From Fredinandcohnia onubensis (GTDB lineage Bacteria; Bacillota; Bacilli; Bacillales; Bacillaceae_L): a DNA stretch of 64,000 nucleotides. Under the pieces are notes generated by a model. That model saw only the letters and a program-made list of their open reading frames with translations, had not been told where the DNA came from and did not search any database. Position numbers and translations under genes: made by a program. Of this stretch, positions 50,294 through 61,232 are shown one piece after another. The DNA is taken from positions 260,057 through 324,056 of the forward strand of contig NZ_NSEB01000007.1 of the NCBI RefSeq assembly GCF_002734215.1, in the 5' to 3' direction. Every line of letters starts with the position of its first letter. Position 1 is the first letter of the stretch.

Positions 50294-51703
50294 TTAGACA
50301 TATTTCCTATGCACGGTTTTCCCATCATACGTAAATACAACAGATTTATTTTCTAGTACGGTTTCCATGTGGACGGGTCTGCCCCATAGTTGATAAATGT
50401 AAGGAAGTACTTTTTCAAGATATTTTAAATCAAGCTCTATGTCTTCGTACCAGTGCTTTAGGAAAAGTTCTCCGCTTTTCAGATAGTCACCATCGTTTAC
50501 AGTGATATACGGGAACCCACCGTTGACACGCATGTTTACGAGTTGGTCACGAACCTGTGTCCATTGTTTATCAATGATTTTATAATCTCGACCTTGCTTT
50601 TGGAAGAGATACATGTCTTCACGTAGGACTAAATCCTTCGTTAAGTAATTTCGAATGAACGATATATCTGATTCAACTTCACGAACCTCAAAGATTTTTT
50701 CACGCCCAGATCCTGGCTGAACACCACGTTCCTTCATTTCCTTCGTTGGGTTATTGTAACGTTCCTCTATGTCCTCAAAGATTTTTAAACCTAAGTAATA
50801 TGGATTAATGCTTGTTTTTGAAGGTTGCACAACACCAGCATTGAGCTTCGCAAACTCAATTGCTTCATCAGAAGTAAGATCCATTTCTCTGAGAATGCGC
50901 TGGTGCCAATACGAAGCCCAGCCTTCGTTCATGATTTTTGTTTCAAGCTGTGGCCAGAAATACAGCATTTCCTCACGCATCATTGTTAAAATATCGCGTT
51001 GCCAATCCTCTAGCTCCCTACTGTATTGTTCAATAAATAAAAGGATATCTTTTTCAGGCTGTGGTGGAAATTTCTTTTTCTTACGTGCAACTGGTTTATC
51101 ATTTGCTGCCTTTTTATCTAAGCCCCATAAATCATCATATGGCGACGGCTTTCGCTTTATTTCTTCTTCTTCATCTTCAAGACTCCAAGTAAGCTTTGGC
51201 CTCATAAGTGATGGGTCAATATGCTCTTGAATCGCTAATACTGCATCTAAAAATGTTTCCACCTCAAGTTTTCCGTATATATGCTCATAATGTTTCACCC
51301 GTTCCGCTGTAGCTGCCATACTTTCAACCATATCTCGTTTTGTATTACTGAAACGGAAATTATTTTTGAAAAAATCACAATGTGCTAATACGTGAGCAAC
51401 AATCAGTTTGTTTTGAATAAGGGAATTTGAATCAAGTAAAAACGCATAGCATGGATCAGAATTGATGACGAGTTCGTAAATTTTACTTAATCCTAAATCA
51501 TATTGCAGCTTCATACGATAAAATTGTTTTCCAAAGCTCCAATGCGAAAATCGAGTAGGCATCCCATATGCGCCAAATGTATAAATAATATCAGCAGGAC
51601 AAATTTCGTATCTCATCGGATAAAAATCTAGTCCAAAGCCTTCTGCAATTTCCGTGATTTCATCAATTGCATATTCGAGCGCCTGGCGTTCAGAATCTCT
51701 CAC
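50294..51703 (-). CDS. spoVR: Stage V sporulation protein R (SpoVR)
   Basis: 469 residues (B. subtilis 468) from the GTG at 51703, chosen because AAAGGGGGAGA is seven bases upstream. Features: [53 protein letters not shown] and a C-terminal VHRKYV. Cytosolic protein needed for normal spore cortex formation; exact reaction unknown. An in-frame upstream ATG exists but without a site. Confidence 0.96.
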   Translation of the reverse strand: MRDSERQALEYAIDEITEIAEGFGLDFYPMRYEICPADIIYTFGAYGMPTRFSHWSFGKQFYRMKLQYDLGLSKIYELVINSDPCYAFLLDSNSLIQNKLIVAHVLAHCDFFKNNFRFSNTKRDMVESMAATAERVKHYEHIYGKLEVETFLDAVLAIQEHIDPSLMRPKLTWSLEDEEEEIKRKPSPYDDLWGLDKKAANDKPVARKKKKFPPQPEKDILLFIEQYSRELEDWQRDILTMMREEMLYFWPQLETKIMNEGWASYWHQRILREMDLTSDEAIEFAKLNAGVVQPSKTSINPYYLGLKIFEDIEERYNNPTKEMKERGVQPGSGREKIFEVREVESDISFIRNYLTKDLVLREDMYLFQKQGRDYKIIDKQWTQVRDQLVNMRVNGGFPYITVNDGDYLKSGELFLKHWYEDIELDLKYLEKVLPYIYQLWGRPVHMETVLENKSVVFTYDGKTVHRKYV

Positions 51704-51800
51704 AGTTGATCTCCCCCTTTTCGTCCTTATCACAATTTATGAGTCATTGGTCAAAATGATGAAAGGGGATTTCGTTGTTACACGTTTTTAACGCAAAAGA

Positions 51801-51828
51801 GGCCACATTCGTTTAGGGAATGTGGCCA
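51801..51828 (-). terminator. Terminator of the DUF3889 gene
   Basis: GGCCACATTC / GAATGTGGCC with a seven-base loop; minus strand continues TCTTTTG. Confidence 0.8.
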
Positions 51829-51840
51829 AATAGTGGTTCC

Positions 51841-52197
51841 TTATTTTACTTCTTCGATGCTTAATGATAAAAGAGACTCTGTTTGTGGATTAAACAGGAT
51901 CATCACTTTTGCTGTAAATGTGCGATCTTTAGTTTGTACTCTCAACTCAAAAGTATCCTTTGACTGTGTATCGGTAAGATCTTCTCGTCCCTTATACTGA
52001 TAATCACTAATTTTGCTGTCTGGATAATTTAATTTTGCCACATCAATTGCAATCTTACCCCATTTTTCATAATCCGTTGGTAGCGGTTGTTCCTGCTGTG
52101 GTGGTTTTTGTGGTGGCTTCTGTTGTGCGCTTACGATACCGCCGCTAGCTAAAAGAAACATACTACAAAAAATTGAAATAAATAACCTTTTCGTCAC
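51841..52197 (-). CDS. DUF3889 secreted protein
   Basis: 118 residues, GTG start after AGGAGG. Signal peptide 1-24 (MTKRLF, hydrophobic core, cleavage near VSA-QQ), a Pro/Gln-rich linker (QQKPPQKPPQQEQPLP), then the DUF3889 domain (45-118) with YEKWGKIAIDVAKLNYPDSKISDY and TFELRVQTKDRTFTAKV. B. subtilis YqzG is of this type. Extracellular or cell-wall; role unknown. Confidence 0.85.
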   Translation of the reverse strand: MTKRLFISIFCSMFLLASGGIVSAQQKPPQKPPQQEQPLPTDYEKWGKIAIDVAKLNYPDSKISDYQYKGREDLTDTQSKDTFELRVQTKDRTFTAKVMILFNPQTESLLSLSIEEVK

Positions 52198-52400
52198 GTT
52201 CCATACCTCCTATGTAAAAATCAATTGTATTTTGCGCTATTCCTCAAGAAATTAGTCACTTTATTTTTTCCAATTGAACGAAAAAGACTCAGGCATTTAT
52301 GTATTCATCTTTGTTTTGGATTCTTGTCCAAGATTTACAGCGAGAAAAAAATTGTTTTCTCCACACACTATAATCAACTCCTTAGAAGGAGGGAAAAGCA

Positions 52401-52640
52401 GTGAATACGGTTGACTATGACAAAGCGCTTTATTACACACATCGTTCCCAATGGGACAACCTACTTATATTAATGGTTCGAACAAAGGATGATTTCCTTT
52501 CAAAAAAGATTGAACACTTCTTACATGCCTATAATTTTGAAAAAGATTATTCCGTTATCGAGAGACAGTTATATTCTTTACTTCGCTATATAGACCATGC
52601 ATCCACAGAAAGCATGGAAGAATTAGCTGCACATATGTAA
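52401..52640 (+). CDS. yhdB: YhdB-family protein
   Basis: 79 residues starting at GTG (GGAGG eight bases upstream). Helical, with NTVDYDKALYYTHRSQWDNLLILMVRT and YSLLRYIDHA. The family is confined to Bacillaceae; in B. subtilis yhdB lies near spoVR, and the neighbourhood is kept here. Function unknown. Confidence 0.85.
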   Translation: MNTVDYDKALYYTHRSQWDNLLILMVRTKDDFLSKKIEHFLHAYNFEKDYSVIERQLYSLLRYIDHASTESMEELAAHM

Positions 52641-52668
52641 GTGGGGTGAAAATCCCCACTTCATTTTT
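52639..52668 (+). terminator. Terminator of yhdB
   Basis: AAGTGGGG-TGAAAAT-CCCCACTT followed by CATTTTT. Confidence 0.82.
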
Positions 52669-52671
52669 ATC

Positions 52672-52698
52672 AAAAAAACAAGACCCGAGGGCCTTGTT
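52672..52698 (-). terminator. Terminator of pgcA
   Basis: ACAAGACCC (52678-52686) / GGGCCTTGT (52689-52697) with one mismatch-type G-T pair; minus-strand T run follows. Confidence 0.8.
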
Positions 52699-52699
52699 T

Positions 52700-54430
52700 T
52701 TATTTTAATGTGTTATGAACTTGTTCCATTACATCTTTAGAAATGCCATTTAAAGCTTGTTGACTATCTTCAAGTGAGCTTCCTTTAACTCCAAAATAGA
52801 ATTTTACTTTCGGCTCTGTACCTGATGGACGTAGGCAGAACCACGTACCGTCCTCTAAGAAGTATTTTAAGACATTTGATTTTGGAAGAGTTATTTCTTC
52901 TTTTTGACTTTCTTCAACGTTGGTTCTGAAACTTTCCTTATAGTCCTCAATAAGAGTTACCTTACGACCAGCGACAATTGTTGGCGGCTCACTACGGAAG
53001 CTTGCAAGAAGGTTGTTGATTTGCTCTGCTCCTTCTTTTCCTTTTAGTGTTAAGGATTCAAGGCCTTCACGATAATAACCATACTTCTCAAAAATCTCCA
53101 TTAGGCCCTCATACATTGTCATGCCTTTGTTCTTGTAGAAAGCACACACTTCTACCGCTAATAAGGCAGCCTGAACCGCATCTTTATCACGAGCAAAATC
53201 TCCAATTAAGTAACCATAGCTTTCTTCGTAACCGAATTGGAATTTGTATTCTCCTGTTTGTTCGAATTCTTTAATTTTTTCACCGATAAATTTAAATCCA
53301 GTAAGTGTATCAATTGTATCAAGTCCAAATGATTTCGCGATTTCTCGGCCAATTTCAGATGTAACGATTGTCTTAAGCACGATACCATTTTCCGGAAGAA
53401 TACCTTGTTTCTTCTTTTCTGATAAAATGTAGTGCAGCAAAATAGCACCTGTTTGGTTTCCTGTTAATACGACATATTCACCATTGTCATCCTTAACAGC
53501 TACTCCTAAACGGTCTGCATCTGGATCTGTTCCAATTAAAATATCAGCATCAATCTTTTTACCTTCTTTAATCGCCAATTCGAAAGCTGCATGCTCCTCT
53601 GGGTTTGGTGATTTTACAGTTGAGAAATTTGGATCAGGAAGCTCTTGTTCCTTTACCACCGTAACATTTTCGTATCCAAATGCTTTTAAGCCATTTCGAA
53701 CGGGCTTATTAGCAGTACCGTGAAGTGGAGTAAACACAACCTTAACTCCAGCTTGAGAAAGGGTTGGATTAATCGAGATCGTTTTTAGCTTTTCTGTATA
53801 GGCATTATCGATTTCTTTACCAATCATTTTAATGAGTCCGGAAGCTTTTAATTCTTCTTCACTGCCAACTTTTAACTCAAGCTCATTATGGATCGCATTT
53901 ACCTTTGCAATCACTGTATCAGCAGCCTCAGGTGGTAGTTGTCCACCATCTGAGCCATATACCTTATACCCATTATATTCTGGCGGATTGTGGCTAGCTG
54001 TCACCACGATTCCTGAAAAAGCACCTAAATGACGAACCGCATATGAAAGTTCTGGTGTAGGTCGAAGTTCGTCAAATACATAGGTTTGAATACCATGTGT
54101 AGCGAGTGTTTTTGCAGCTTCCATTGCAAATTCGGGAGACTTGTGACGAGAATCGTACGCAATGGCAACCCCACGGCGCTTTGCCTCTTCACCAAAGGAC
54201 TCTATAAATGCTGCAAGCCCAGCTGAAGCTTTTCTTACGGTATATAAATTCATACGGTTTGTCCCCGGTCCGATTTCTCCACGCATTCCACCAGTTCCAA
54301 ACTCGAGATTTTTATAAAAGCAATCTTCAAGTTCTTTTTGATTTTCTTTCTTTTCAAGCAACGCATTCTTGATTTCTTCATCTAACCCTGGCGTATTAAG
54401 CCATTGGTTATATTTTTCCATCCAACTCAT
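52700..54430 (-). CDS. pgcA: Alpha-phosphoglucomutase PgcA (YhxB)
   Basis: 576 residues from the ATG at 54430 (GGGGGC seven bases upstream). Phosphohexomutase with the catalytic serine in [13 protein letters not shown], the metal loop DPDADRLG, the sugar loop GYEESYGYL and the C-terminal phosphate loop [13 protein letters not shown]. Converts glucose-6-phosphate to glucose-1-phosphate for UDP-glucose, lipoteichoic acid anchor and wall teichoic acid glucosylation. Placed next to glpD, as yhxB is in B. subtilis. Confidence 0.95.
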   Translation of the reverse strand: MSWMEKYNQWLNTPGLDEEIKNALLEKKENQKELEDCFYKNLEFGTGGMRGEIGPGTNRMNLYTVRKASAGLAAFIESFGEEAKRRGVAIAYDSRHKSPEFAMEAAKTLATHGIQTYVFDELRPTPELSYAVRHLGAFSGIVVTASHNPPEYNGYKVYGSDGGQLPPEAADTVIAKVNAIHNELELKVGSEEELKASGLIKMIGKEIDNAYTEKLKTISINPTLSQAGVKVVFTPLHGTANKPVRNGLKAFGYENVTVVKEQELPDPNFSTVKSPNPEEHAAFELAIKEGKKIDADILIGTDPDADRLGVAVKDDNGEYVVLTGNQTGAILLHYILSEKKKQGILPENGIVLKTIVTSEIGREIAKSFGLDTIDTLTGFKFIGEKIKEFEQTGEYKFQFGYEESYGYLIGDFARDKDAVQAALLAVEVCAFYKNKGMTMYEGLMEIFEKYGYYREGLESLTLKGKEGAEQINNLLASFRSEPPTIVAGRKVTLIEDYKESFRTNVEESQKEEITLPKSNVLKYFLEDGTWFCLRPSGTEPKVKFYFGVKGSSLEDSQQALNGISKDVMEQVHNTLK

Positions 54431-54486
54431 GTTCGATGCCCCCAATTACAGTTGTATTGTTAATATCTTTGTTTTATCTTCTACTT

Positions 54487-54515
54487 ATTCTATATAAAAT
54501 CCTGTCTTTTTCCAA
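54487..54515 (-). promoter_or_regulatory. Sigma-A promoter of pgcA
   Basis: Minus strand TTGGAA (54515-54510), 17 bases, TAGAAT (54492-54487). Leader of about 50 bases. Confidence 0.6.
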
Positions 54516-54694
54516 TTAATTTAGCAAAGTTTGTCTTGTTTCTTATGAAAATGAGTAAAAAGGCTAGGTTGATCAAATGAAGTTTATGATTTTTAGTAGG
54601 GGTTCCTGTTATGATCCCAATCGTACTTGTACAATAGGGACCACTAAGTTTGTTCTCTTTTAAATTTACAGGAGGTACATGTTTAAGGAGGTCA

Positions 54695-54990
54695 CTGGTT
54701 CACTATTCCCTAATTTTATCCAGATGCGTGCCTATTTAACTGGTTTGCTGGTTCGATGTCTCCTAATTTTATCCATATGCTTGCCTGTTTAACTAGTCTA
54801 CTGGTTTGCTGCTCCCTAATTTTATCCAGATACTTTCCTGTTGAGCCAGTCTGCTGGTTCACTGTTCCCTAATTTTATCCAGATGCGTGCCTGTTTAACT
54901 ATTCTGCTGGTTCGCTGTTCCCTAATATCCTCCAGTTACGCACCTATTTAATTTGTTTACCGGTCAATGTCTCTGTTAATTTATCCACAG
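54695..54990. repeat. Tandem array B: five to six copies of a 53-bp unit
   Basis: Copies start at 54695, 54748, 54801, 54854, 54907 and 54960 (last one degenerate), each step exactly 53. Unit opens CTGGTTC(A/G), core CCCTAATTTTATCCAGATG, then GCCTGTTTAACT. Copies 1-4 are well kept, 5 and 6 decay. CTGG at the start and CCAG at about position 26 could pair. Not coding. It lies between glpD and the pgcA promoter. The sequence is unrelated to the array at 15.2 kb, but the period is the same. The rest of the gap (54516-54694) holds an imperfect hairpin near 54613-54640 and nothing else I can name. Confidence 0.93.
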
Positions 54991-55055
54991 GTCGGAACTA
55001 AAAATTCCCTAGAAATCAAAAACAGACGGATTTCTCCGTCTGTCTACACAAATAA

Positions 55056-56717
55056 CTATCTCTCTTCAGTTGGCTCGGTTGCGTCTTTAATGTGCGCTTC
55101 AACTTCGGCTTCGTAGCCTAGTTTTTCTTCGGCAGTCCAGTTAAACTTTTCTGCCATATAGGCAACAATCTGTTGTTTCCATTGATTGACCCAATCAATA
55201 TCAAAGAACATCGCACCTGTACGGCGAATGAGGAAATCGATTGGTTTTGTGACCATCTCATATTGAATTCCATATTCCAATGCTGCAAGTACTGGCAGAG
55301 TCGCTTCATTCGCTTTTTCACTAAAATCGACCATGAACCCCTGAATAATTTCGATGTTTGATCCATACAATCGCGTTAATTTTTGAGCATCCTTTTGAGA
55401 AAGGTGGAATTCGTTCATGAGTTCCTCAACTTTTTTAGCCACAAATGATGGATAGTTTTTCGAACCACCAACATTCCCTCCAGATATAGCCATACTTTTT
55501 GTTTGACAAGGTTTAAGTGTAGTTGCCCCTTCTTCTTGCAAAAGCATTCCGACTTTGTCTACCACGGTTTCGGCCATTTTACGATAGCCTGTTAATTTTC
55601 CACCTGCAATTGTGATGAGACCTGAATCAGAAATCCAGATTTCATCTTTACGCGATATTTCGGAAGGATCCTTTCCTTCTTCATATATCAATGGTCGTAC
55701 ACCAGCCCAGCTCGATTCAATATCCGAATCCTCTACATTTACACTCGGGAACATGTAGTTGATTGTATTAATTAAATATGCACGGTCCTCTGTTGTTACT
55801 GTTGGATGTGCGGTATCTTTGTCATAAAATGTATCCGTTGTTCCGATATACGTTTTACCATCACGAGGGATTGCAAATACCATTCGGCCATCTTGTGTAT
55901 CATAGTAAACCGCTTGTTTTAACGGGAACTTGGATTGATCAATTACAATATGAACACCTTTTGTTAGGCGTAATACTTTACCTTTTTTCGAATTGTCGGC
56001 TTCTCTCATTTTATCTACCCAAGGCCCTGTTGCATTGACAATTTTTTTCGCATGAATTTTGTAATCTTTTCCTGTAAGTTGGTCTACTACCTTTACTCCT
56101 TTTACCTTTTCATCCTCATAGATAAATGATTCCACCTTGGCATAATTGACCGCTTTTGCGCCACTTTCGATGGCTTTTTTCATCACTTCAATTGTTAAGC
56201 GTGCATCGTCTGTTCGATACTCAACATAATAGCCTCCACCTTTAAGACCTTCCTTTTTGATAAGTGGCTCTTTTGCAAGAGTTTCATCAGCACTTAACAT
56301 GAATCTTCTCTCTGACTTTTTCACTCCTGCTAAATAGTCGTAAACACGTAGGCCTATGGATGTTGAAAATTTCCCAAAGGTACCTCCTTGATGAAGGGGT
56401 AATAGCATCCATTCTGGAGTTGTCACATGTGGACCATTCTCATATACAATAGCCCTTTCCTTCCCCACCTCGGCCACTAATCCGACTTCAAATTGTTTTA
56501 AATAGCGAAGGCCACCATGGACGAGTTTTGTAGAACGGCTTGATGTTCCGGCAGCAAAATCCTGCATTTCAACAAGAGCTGTTTTAAGTCCACGGGTAGC
56601 AGCGTCAAGTGAAATACCAGCACCCGTTATTCCACCACCAATTATAAATAAATCGTGAACCTCCTTCTCCATATCCTCTAAGATTGAACTTCTATCTATA
56701 CTTGAAAACTGTGTCAC
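55056..56717 (-). CDS. glpD: Aerobic glycerol-3-phosphate dehydrogenase GlpD
   Basis: 553 residues from the GTG at 56717 (AAGGAG eight bases upstream). FAD site [22 protein letters not shown] near the N-terminus, family blocks [47 protein letters not shown] and [12 protein letters not shown]. Very close to B. subtilis GlpD. Oxidises glycerol-3-phosphate to DHAP at the membrane and passes electrons to menaquinone. Preceded by a leader terminator of the GlpP type and by glpK. Confidence 0.97.
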   Translation of the reverse strand: MTQFSSIDRSSILEDMEKEVHDLFIIGGGITGAGISLDAATRGLKTALVEMQDFAAGTSSRSTKLVHGGLRYLKQFEVGLVAEVGKERAIVYENGPHVTTPEWMLLPLHQGGTFGKFSTSIGLRVYDYLAGVKKSERRFMLSADETLAKEPLIKKEGLKGGGYYVEYRTDDARLTIEVMKKAIESGAKAVNYAKVESFIYEDEKVKGVKVVDQLTGKDYKIHAKKIVNATGPWVDKMREADNSKKGKVLRLTKGVHIVIDQSKFPLKQAVYYDTQDGRMVFAIPRDGKTYIGTTDTFYDKDTAHPTVTTEDRAYLINTINYMFPSVNVEDSDIESSWAGVRPLIYEEGKDPSEISRKDEIWISDSGLITIAGGKLTGYRKMAETVVDKVGMLLQEEGATTLKPCQTKSMAISGGNVGGSKNYPSFVAKKVEELMNEFHLSQKDAQKLTRLYGSNIEIIQGFMVDFSEKANEATLPVLAALEYGIQYEMVTKPIDFLIRRTGAMFFDIDWVNQWKQQIVAYMAEKFNWTAEEKLGYEAEVEAHIKDATEPTEER

Positions 56718-56741
56718 GATCCCCACTCCTTAAAGAGGTAG

Positions 56742-56797
56742 AAAAAAGAGACCACAAAAGTCATTGTACACATAGTGACAATGCTCCTGCGGTCTCT
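56742..56797 (-). terminator. Leader terminator of glpD (GlpP antitermination type)
   Basis: Minus strand AGAGACC(G)C (56797-56789) and G(T)GGTCTCT (56755-56747) with inner CATTGT/ACAATG (56783-56778/56767-56762), then TTTTTT. In B. subtilis such a terminator before glpD is bypassed by GlpP with glycerol-3-phosphate. Confidence 0.85.
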
Positions 56798-56846
56798 CCC
56801 TAATCTCCTACCGAATGATTAACTTATCTTCATGATAGCATACCTT

Positions 56847-58337
<1,491 letters not shown>

Positions 58338-58374
58338 TTAACAGCCCCCCTTAAAACATTTTCCTTACTTAAAA

Positions 58375-58388
58375 TTAACACGCTTACA
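58375..58388 (-). promoter_or_regulatory. Weak cre-like site upstream of glpK
   Basis: TGTAAGCGTGTTAA on the minus strand matches the CcpA site TGWAANCGNTNWCA except at two positions. glp genes are catabolite-repressed in Bacillus, but this match alone is weak. Confidence 0.35.
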
Positions 58389-58498
58389 TATTTTTTTCTA
58401 CCTGAGATGAGGAGCTTTTTTAGGTCTAAAATTATTTTCTCAGAATAAATGTAGTAATGGTCAATTTTAAAATTACCTCTTGTAAGGAGTGGAATGAT

Positions 58499-58744
58499 TT
58501 GATTGAAAAAGAAGTTACAGTTACGATCAAGGAAGGTCTACACGCTAAGCCAGCCGGGGAATTAGTTCAGAATCTCAGTAGGTTTACAAGTGATGTTGAA
58601 TTTCAGTTTAAAAATAGATCATACAATGCCAAAAGTATTTTAGGGTTAATGGGGGCAGGTATTCGTGAAGGACAGATCATTACTGTTAAAGTTGATGGTC
58701 CAGATGAAGAGGAAGCATTAGAGTGGCTTGAAAATTTTATTTAG
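58499..58744 (+). CDS. HPr-family phosphocarrier paralogue (81 aa)
   Basis: Start TTG at 58499, set by AAGGAG upstream; the ATG 42 bases earlier would put the ribosome site inside the gene. With this start the active histidine falls at residue 15 (KEGLHAKPAG), as in HPr, but the usual Arg17 is Lys. The Ser46 region reads NAKSILGLMGAGI, close to HPr KSIMGVMSLG. So both phosphorylation sites may be kept; it is not Crh, which has lost His15. No ptsI is linked; it lies divergent from glpK, whose product is an HPr target. Confidence 0.85.
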   Translation: MIEKEVTVTIKEGLHAKPAGELVQNLSRFTSDVEFQFKNRSYNAKSILGLMGAGIREGQIITVKVDGPDEEEALEWLENFI

Positions 58745-58757
58745 TCTCTATTTGAAT

Positions 58758-58803
58758 AAAAACCACGATTGATATTGGGCTGATATTAATCGTGGTTTTT
58801 ATA
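58758..58803. terminator. Bidirectional terminator after the HPr paralogue
   Basis: AAAACCACGATT (58759-58770) / AATCGTGGTTTT (58788-58799) between convergent genes. Confidence 0.88.
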
Positions 58804-58805
58804 TT

Positions 58806-59474
58806 TTAATTTTGAGTAATTCTGTCTATTTTTTTAATTAGTTCATTTAATTGAATCGCTGCCATCGACTCTAAGCGATGATCAACCTCACAGAATTCTA
58901 AATCCTTTGTTACTTGATTCGGCACTACGACACAGTACATTCCAGCTCGTTTAGCTGCAAGTGCACCATTTGCAGAGTCTTCAAAGACAAGACATTCCTC
59001 TGGTGACACACCTAAGCATTTAGCTGCCTCTAAATATAGGGTCGGATCGGGTTTTACCTTTTCAACATCATCAGAAGTACGGATGCATTCAAAATAATCG
59101 AATAAGCAAAGATTCTTTAAATGATTTGATACCCATTCGTAAGTAGAGCTTGAGGCCAAACCGATTTTCAAACCGGCTTTCTTTGCGGCTGCAAGGTACT
59201 CCTCAACTCCTGGTAATGGACCTTCATTCTTCATTCGTTCATTGAATCGGTCTCTTCGTATCTTGGTTAATTCCTCGTGGTCAACTTTCTTTCCAATTTG
59301 CTCTTCTAAATAGGAAAGAGCATTGAATCCTGCTTGCGTTCCAATCACCTTGCCCCACACCGACATTGGAAGTTCGGAGCCATGCTCTTGAAAGATTTCA
59401 TTTAACACATTATATTCATTGGTTTCTGTATCATAAATTAAGCCATCAAAATCAAAAATAACTGCCTTTATCAC
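58806..59474 (-). CDS. yhcW: HAD-superfamily phosphatase (YhcW-like)
   Basis: 222 residues, GTG start after GGAGATGG. HAD motif I FDFDGLIYDTE (nucleophile Asp), motif II ASSST, motif III KPDP, motif IV FEDSANG. Subfamily with helical cap, as in beta-phosphoglucomutase and 2-phosphoglycolate-type phosphatases. In B. subtilis yhcW lies near the glp genes. Substrate not known. Confidence 0.88.
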   Translation of the reverse strand: MIKAVIFDFDGLIYDTETNEYNVLNEIFQEHGSELPMSVWGKVIGTQAGFNALSYLEEQIGKKVDHEELTKIRRDRFNERMKNEGPLPGVEEYLAAAKKAGLKIGLASSSTYEWVSNHLKNLCLFDYFECIRTSDDVEKVKPDPTLYLEAAKCLGVSPEECLVFEDSANGALAAKRAGMYCVVVPNQVTKDLEFCEVDHRLESMAAIQLNELIKKIDRITQN

Positions 59475-59599
59475 TTCACCATCTCCTGTCTATCTAATCC
59501 ACCTACTATTATAAAGAATTAATAGGCAATGTCCATGTTCTCTCTGTCGACTTTGTCACAAATTGTCCACAAATATATCTTCACTTCAAGATTTTACAT

Positions 59600-59628
59600 T
59601 TTACAATCGCCTATAGTGATACTATAAT
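59600..59628 (+). promoter_or_regulatory. Sigma-A promoter of the bdb pair
   Basis: TTTACA (59600-59605), 17 bases, TATAAT (59623-59628). Confidence 0.75.
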
Positions 59629-59661
59629 TTTGAGTATACTTATGTGGAATGAGGGAGACAA

Positions 59662-60102
59662 TTGAACTCTAAATCAAATGAAAAGGTACTGGAAACGTAT
59701 TTATTTATTGCATTTGCTGCAGCATTAATTTCTACGCTTGGTAGCCTTTATTTTTCAGAAATACAGAAATTCGTACCATGTGAACTATGCTGGTACCAGC
59801 GTATCTTCATGTATCCTCTCGTAATCATTTTAGGAATCGCTATTATTAAAAAGAACTATTCCATTGCACTTTATACCTTTATCCTGTCTTTAATCGGTGG
59901 TTCTATTTCAATCTACCATTATCTTGTGCAAAAGATCCCTGCAGTTGGTGAGAACTCACTCGCATGTGGTGTTGTACCATGTACAGGCCAATACATTAAC
60001 TGGTTTGGTTTTGTAACAATTCCTTTTTTAGCATTAATAGGCTTTACAATTATTGCAATAACTAGTTTTATAACACTAAAAAGATTGAAAGAAGGGAAAT
60101 AA
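59662..60102 (+). CDS. bdbC: Disulfide oxidoreductase BdbC (DsbB-like)
   Basis: 146 residues, TTG start after GAGGGAGA. Four membrane spans (about 10-30, 45-62, 70-88, 115-135) with the CxxC pair VPCELCWYQR in the first loop and the second pair in SLACGVVPCTGQY. It reoxidises a DsbA-like thiol oxidase with menaquinone. The next gene, four bases on, is its thioredoxin-fold partner. Confidence 0.95.
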   Translation: MNSKSNEKVLETYLFIAFAAALISTLGSLYFSEIQKFVPCELCWYQRIFMYPLVIILGIAIIKKNYSIALYTFILSLIGGSISIYHYLVQKIPAVGENSLACGVVPCTGQYINWFGFVTIPFLALIGFTIIAITSFITLKRLKEGK

Positions 60103-60105
60103 ACC

Positions 60106-60585
60106 TTGAAAAAAGTTATTATTTTTACAGTTATTATTGTTGCTATTTTCGGAGCACTAGCTTTTGTAACAACTACTCAAAACAAACAACAATCGGAAGG
60201 TAATCCTTATGGGAAGGATAAGCTAGATCCTGCGACTGTTAAACAGCTTAATGATCCAAACTACGGAAATCAAATTTTACCTGACGAATTAGAAACAAAA
60301 TTAGAAAATGGTGAAACCATGACTGTTTACTTTTACAGTCCCACATGTCCACATTGTCAGGAAACAACTCCGGTCATCGTTCCAATGGTCGATGAAATGG
60401 GACTTGATTTAAAGAAATACAATCTTCTTGAATTTGAGGAAGGTTGGAATAAATATGGAATCGAGTATACACCTACATTAATTCACTTTGAAAATGGTGA
60501 AGAAGTTTCGCGTCTCGTTGGGTACCATCCAGATCATAATGAATTTAAAACTTTCTTCGAAGGCGCAATGGCAACTTCAAAATAA
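60106..60585 (+). CDS. Membrane-anchored thioredoxin-fold thiol-disulfide protein (Bdb partner)
   Basis: 159 residues, TTG start with GAAGGGA upstream. N-terminal anchor 4-22, Lys/Gln-rich linker, then a thioredoxin domain (60-155) with the active site YSPTCPHCQET (CPHC) and cis-Pro segment EYTPTLIHF. Predicted on the outer face of the membrane; acts with BdbC to form disulfides. Similar to BdbA/BdbD-type proteins, exact class uncertain. Confidence 0.88.
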   Translation: MKKVIIFTVIIVAIFGALAFVTTTQNKQQSEGNPYGKDKLDPATVKQLNDPNYGNQILPDELETKLENGETMTVYFYSPTCPHCQETTPVIVPMVDEMGLDLKKYNLLEFEEGWNKYGIEYTPTLIHFENGEEVSRLVGYHPDHNEFKTFFEGAMATSK

Positions 60586-60590
60586 AAGCA

Positions 60591-60621
60591 AATCCCTGCT
60601 CTGTGAGCAGGGATTTTTTCA
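60591..60621 (+). terminator. Terminator of the bdb pair
   Basis: AATCCCTGCT (60591-60600) / AGCAGGGATT (60606-60615) then six T. Confidence 0.92.
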
Positions 60622-60650
60622 TCTGTAAAGGCTAATATTACCTTTATGTA

Positions 60651-61052
60651 TTAAGCTAGATATTGATTGGCTGGCTTTGAATATTTACTTAATACGTCCG
60701 AATTATTCACACATTGAAACTCTTCGATGGTGAACGGAAACAAATAACCATAATCATTTAAGATTTGCACATTCTTTGCAAAGATTTCCCCGTGATATTC
60801 TTGATAGCCTTCTTCTCGAATTGTTTCCAAAACAGCAATAATTGCTTGAAGGCTTGACATGACTTTAAAAGCCTTATCCAAAGTTCGGTTATAGTAGACG
60901 TCTTCCTCTTTTGGTGCTAACACATTCCACTTTTCGAGTTTTGTAATATACTCATCTTCAAAGTAGGTTGGAAAGATTGAAGAATACATATAATCGACTA
61001 GCTCCGTAATATGATTTTCCTGCTCAGGAGTTGATGCTACTACAATTTTCAA
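60651..61052 (-). CDS. yhcU: YhcU-family protein (DUF5365)
   Basis: 133 residues from the TTG at 61052 (AGGGTGG eight bases upstream). Helical cytosolic protein: ITELVDYMYSSIFPTYFEDEYITKLE and QAIIAVLETIREEGYQEYHGEIFAKNVQILNDYGYLFPF. Bacillaceae-specific; next to yhcT as in B. subtilis. Function unknown. Confidence 0.85.
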   Translation of the reverse strand: MKIVVASTPEQENHITELVDYMYSSIFPTYFEDEYITKLEKWNVLAPKEEDVYYNRTLDKAFKVMSSLQAIIAVLETIREEGYQEYHGEIFAKNVQILNDYGYLFPFTIEEFQCVNNSDVLSKYSKPANQYLA

Positions 61053-61232
61053 TGTAAAACCCACCCTTATATCTCCATAGTATCCATAGTAATAAGACTA
61101 GAATAACATAGGATTCTTTGTTTTTGGTACGGTAAGTCTTTCCTCCATACCCACCTTTCTCTTTCATTCATTACCTGGATTGGATATACTTTTAAAAGAC
61201 ATAAATTCAGAGAAAATCTAAAGGATGATTGT

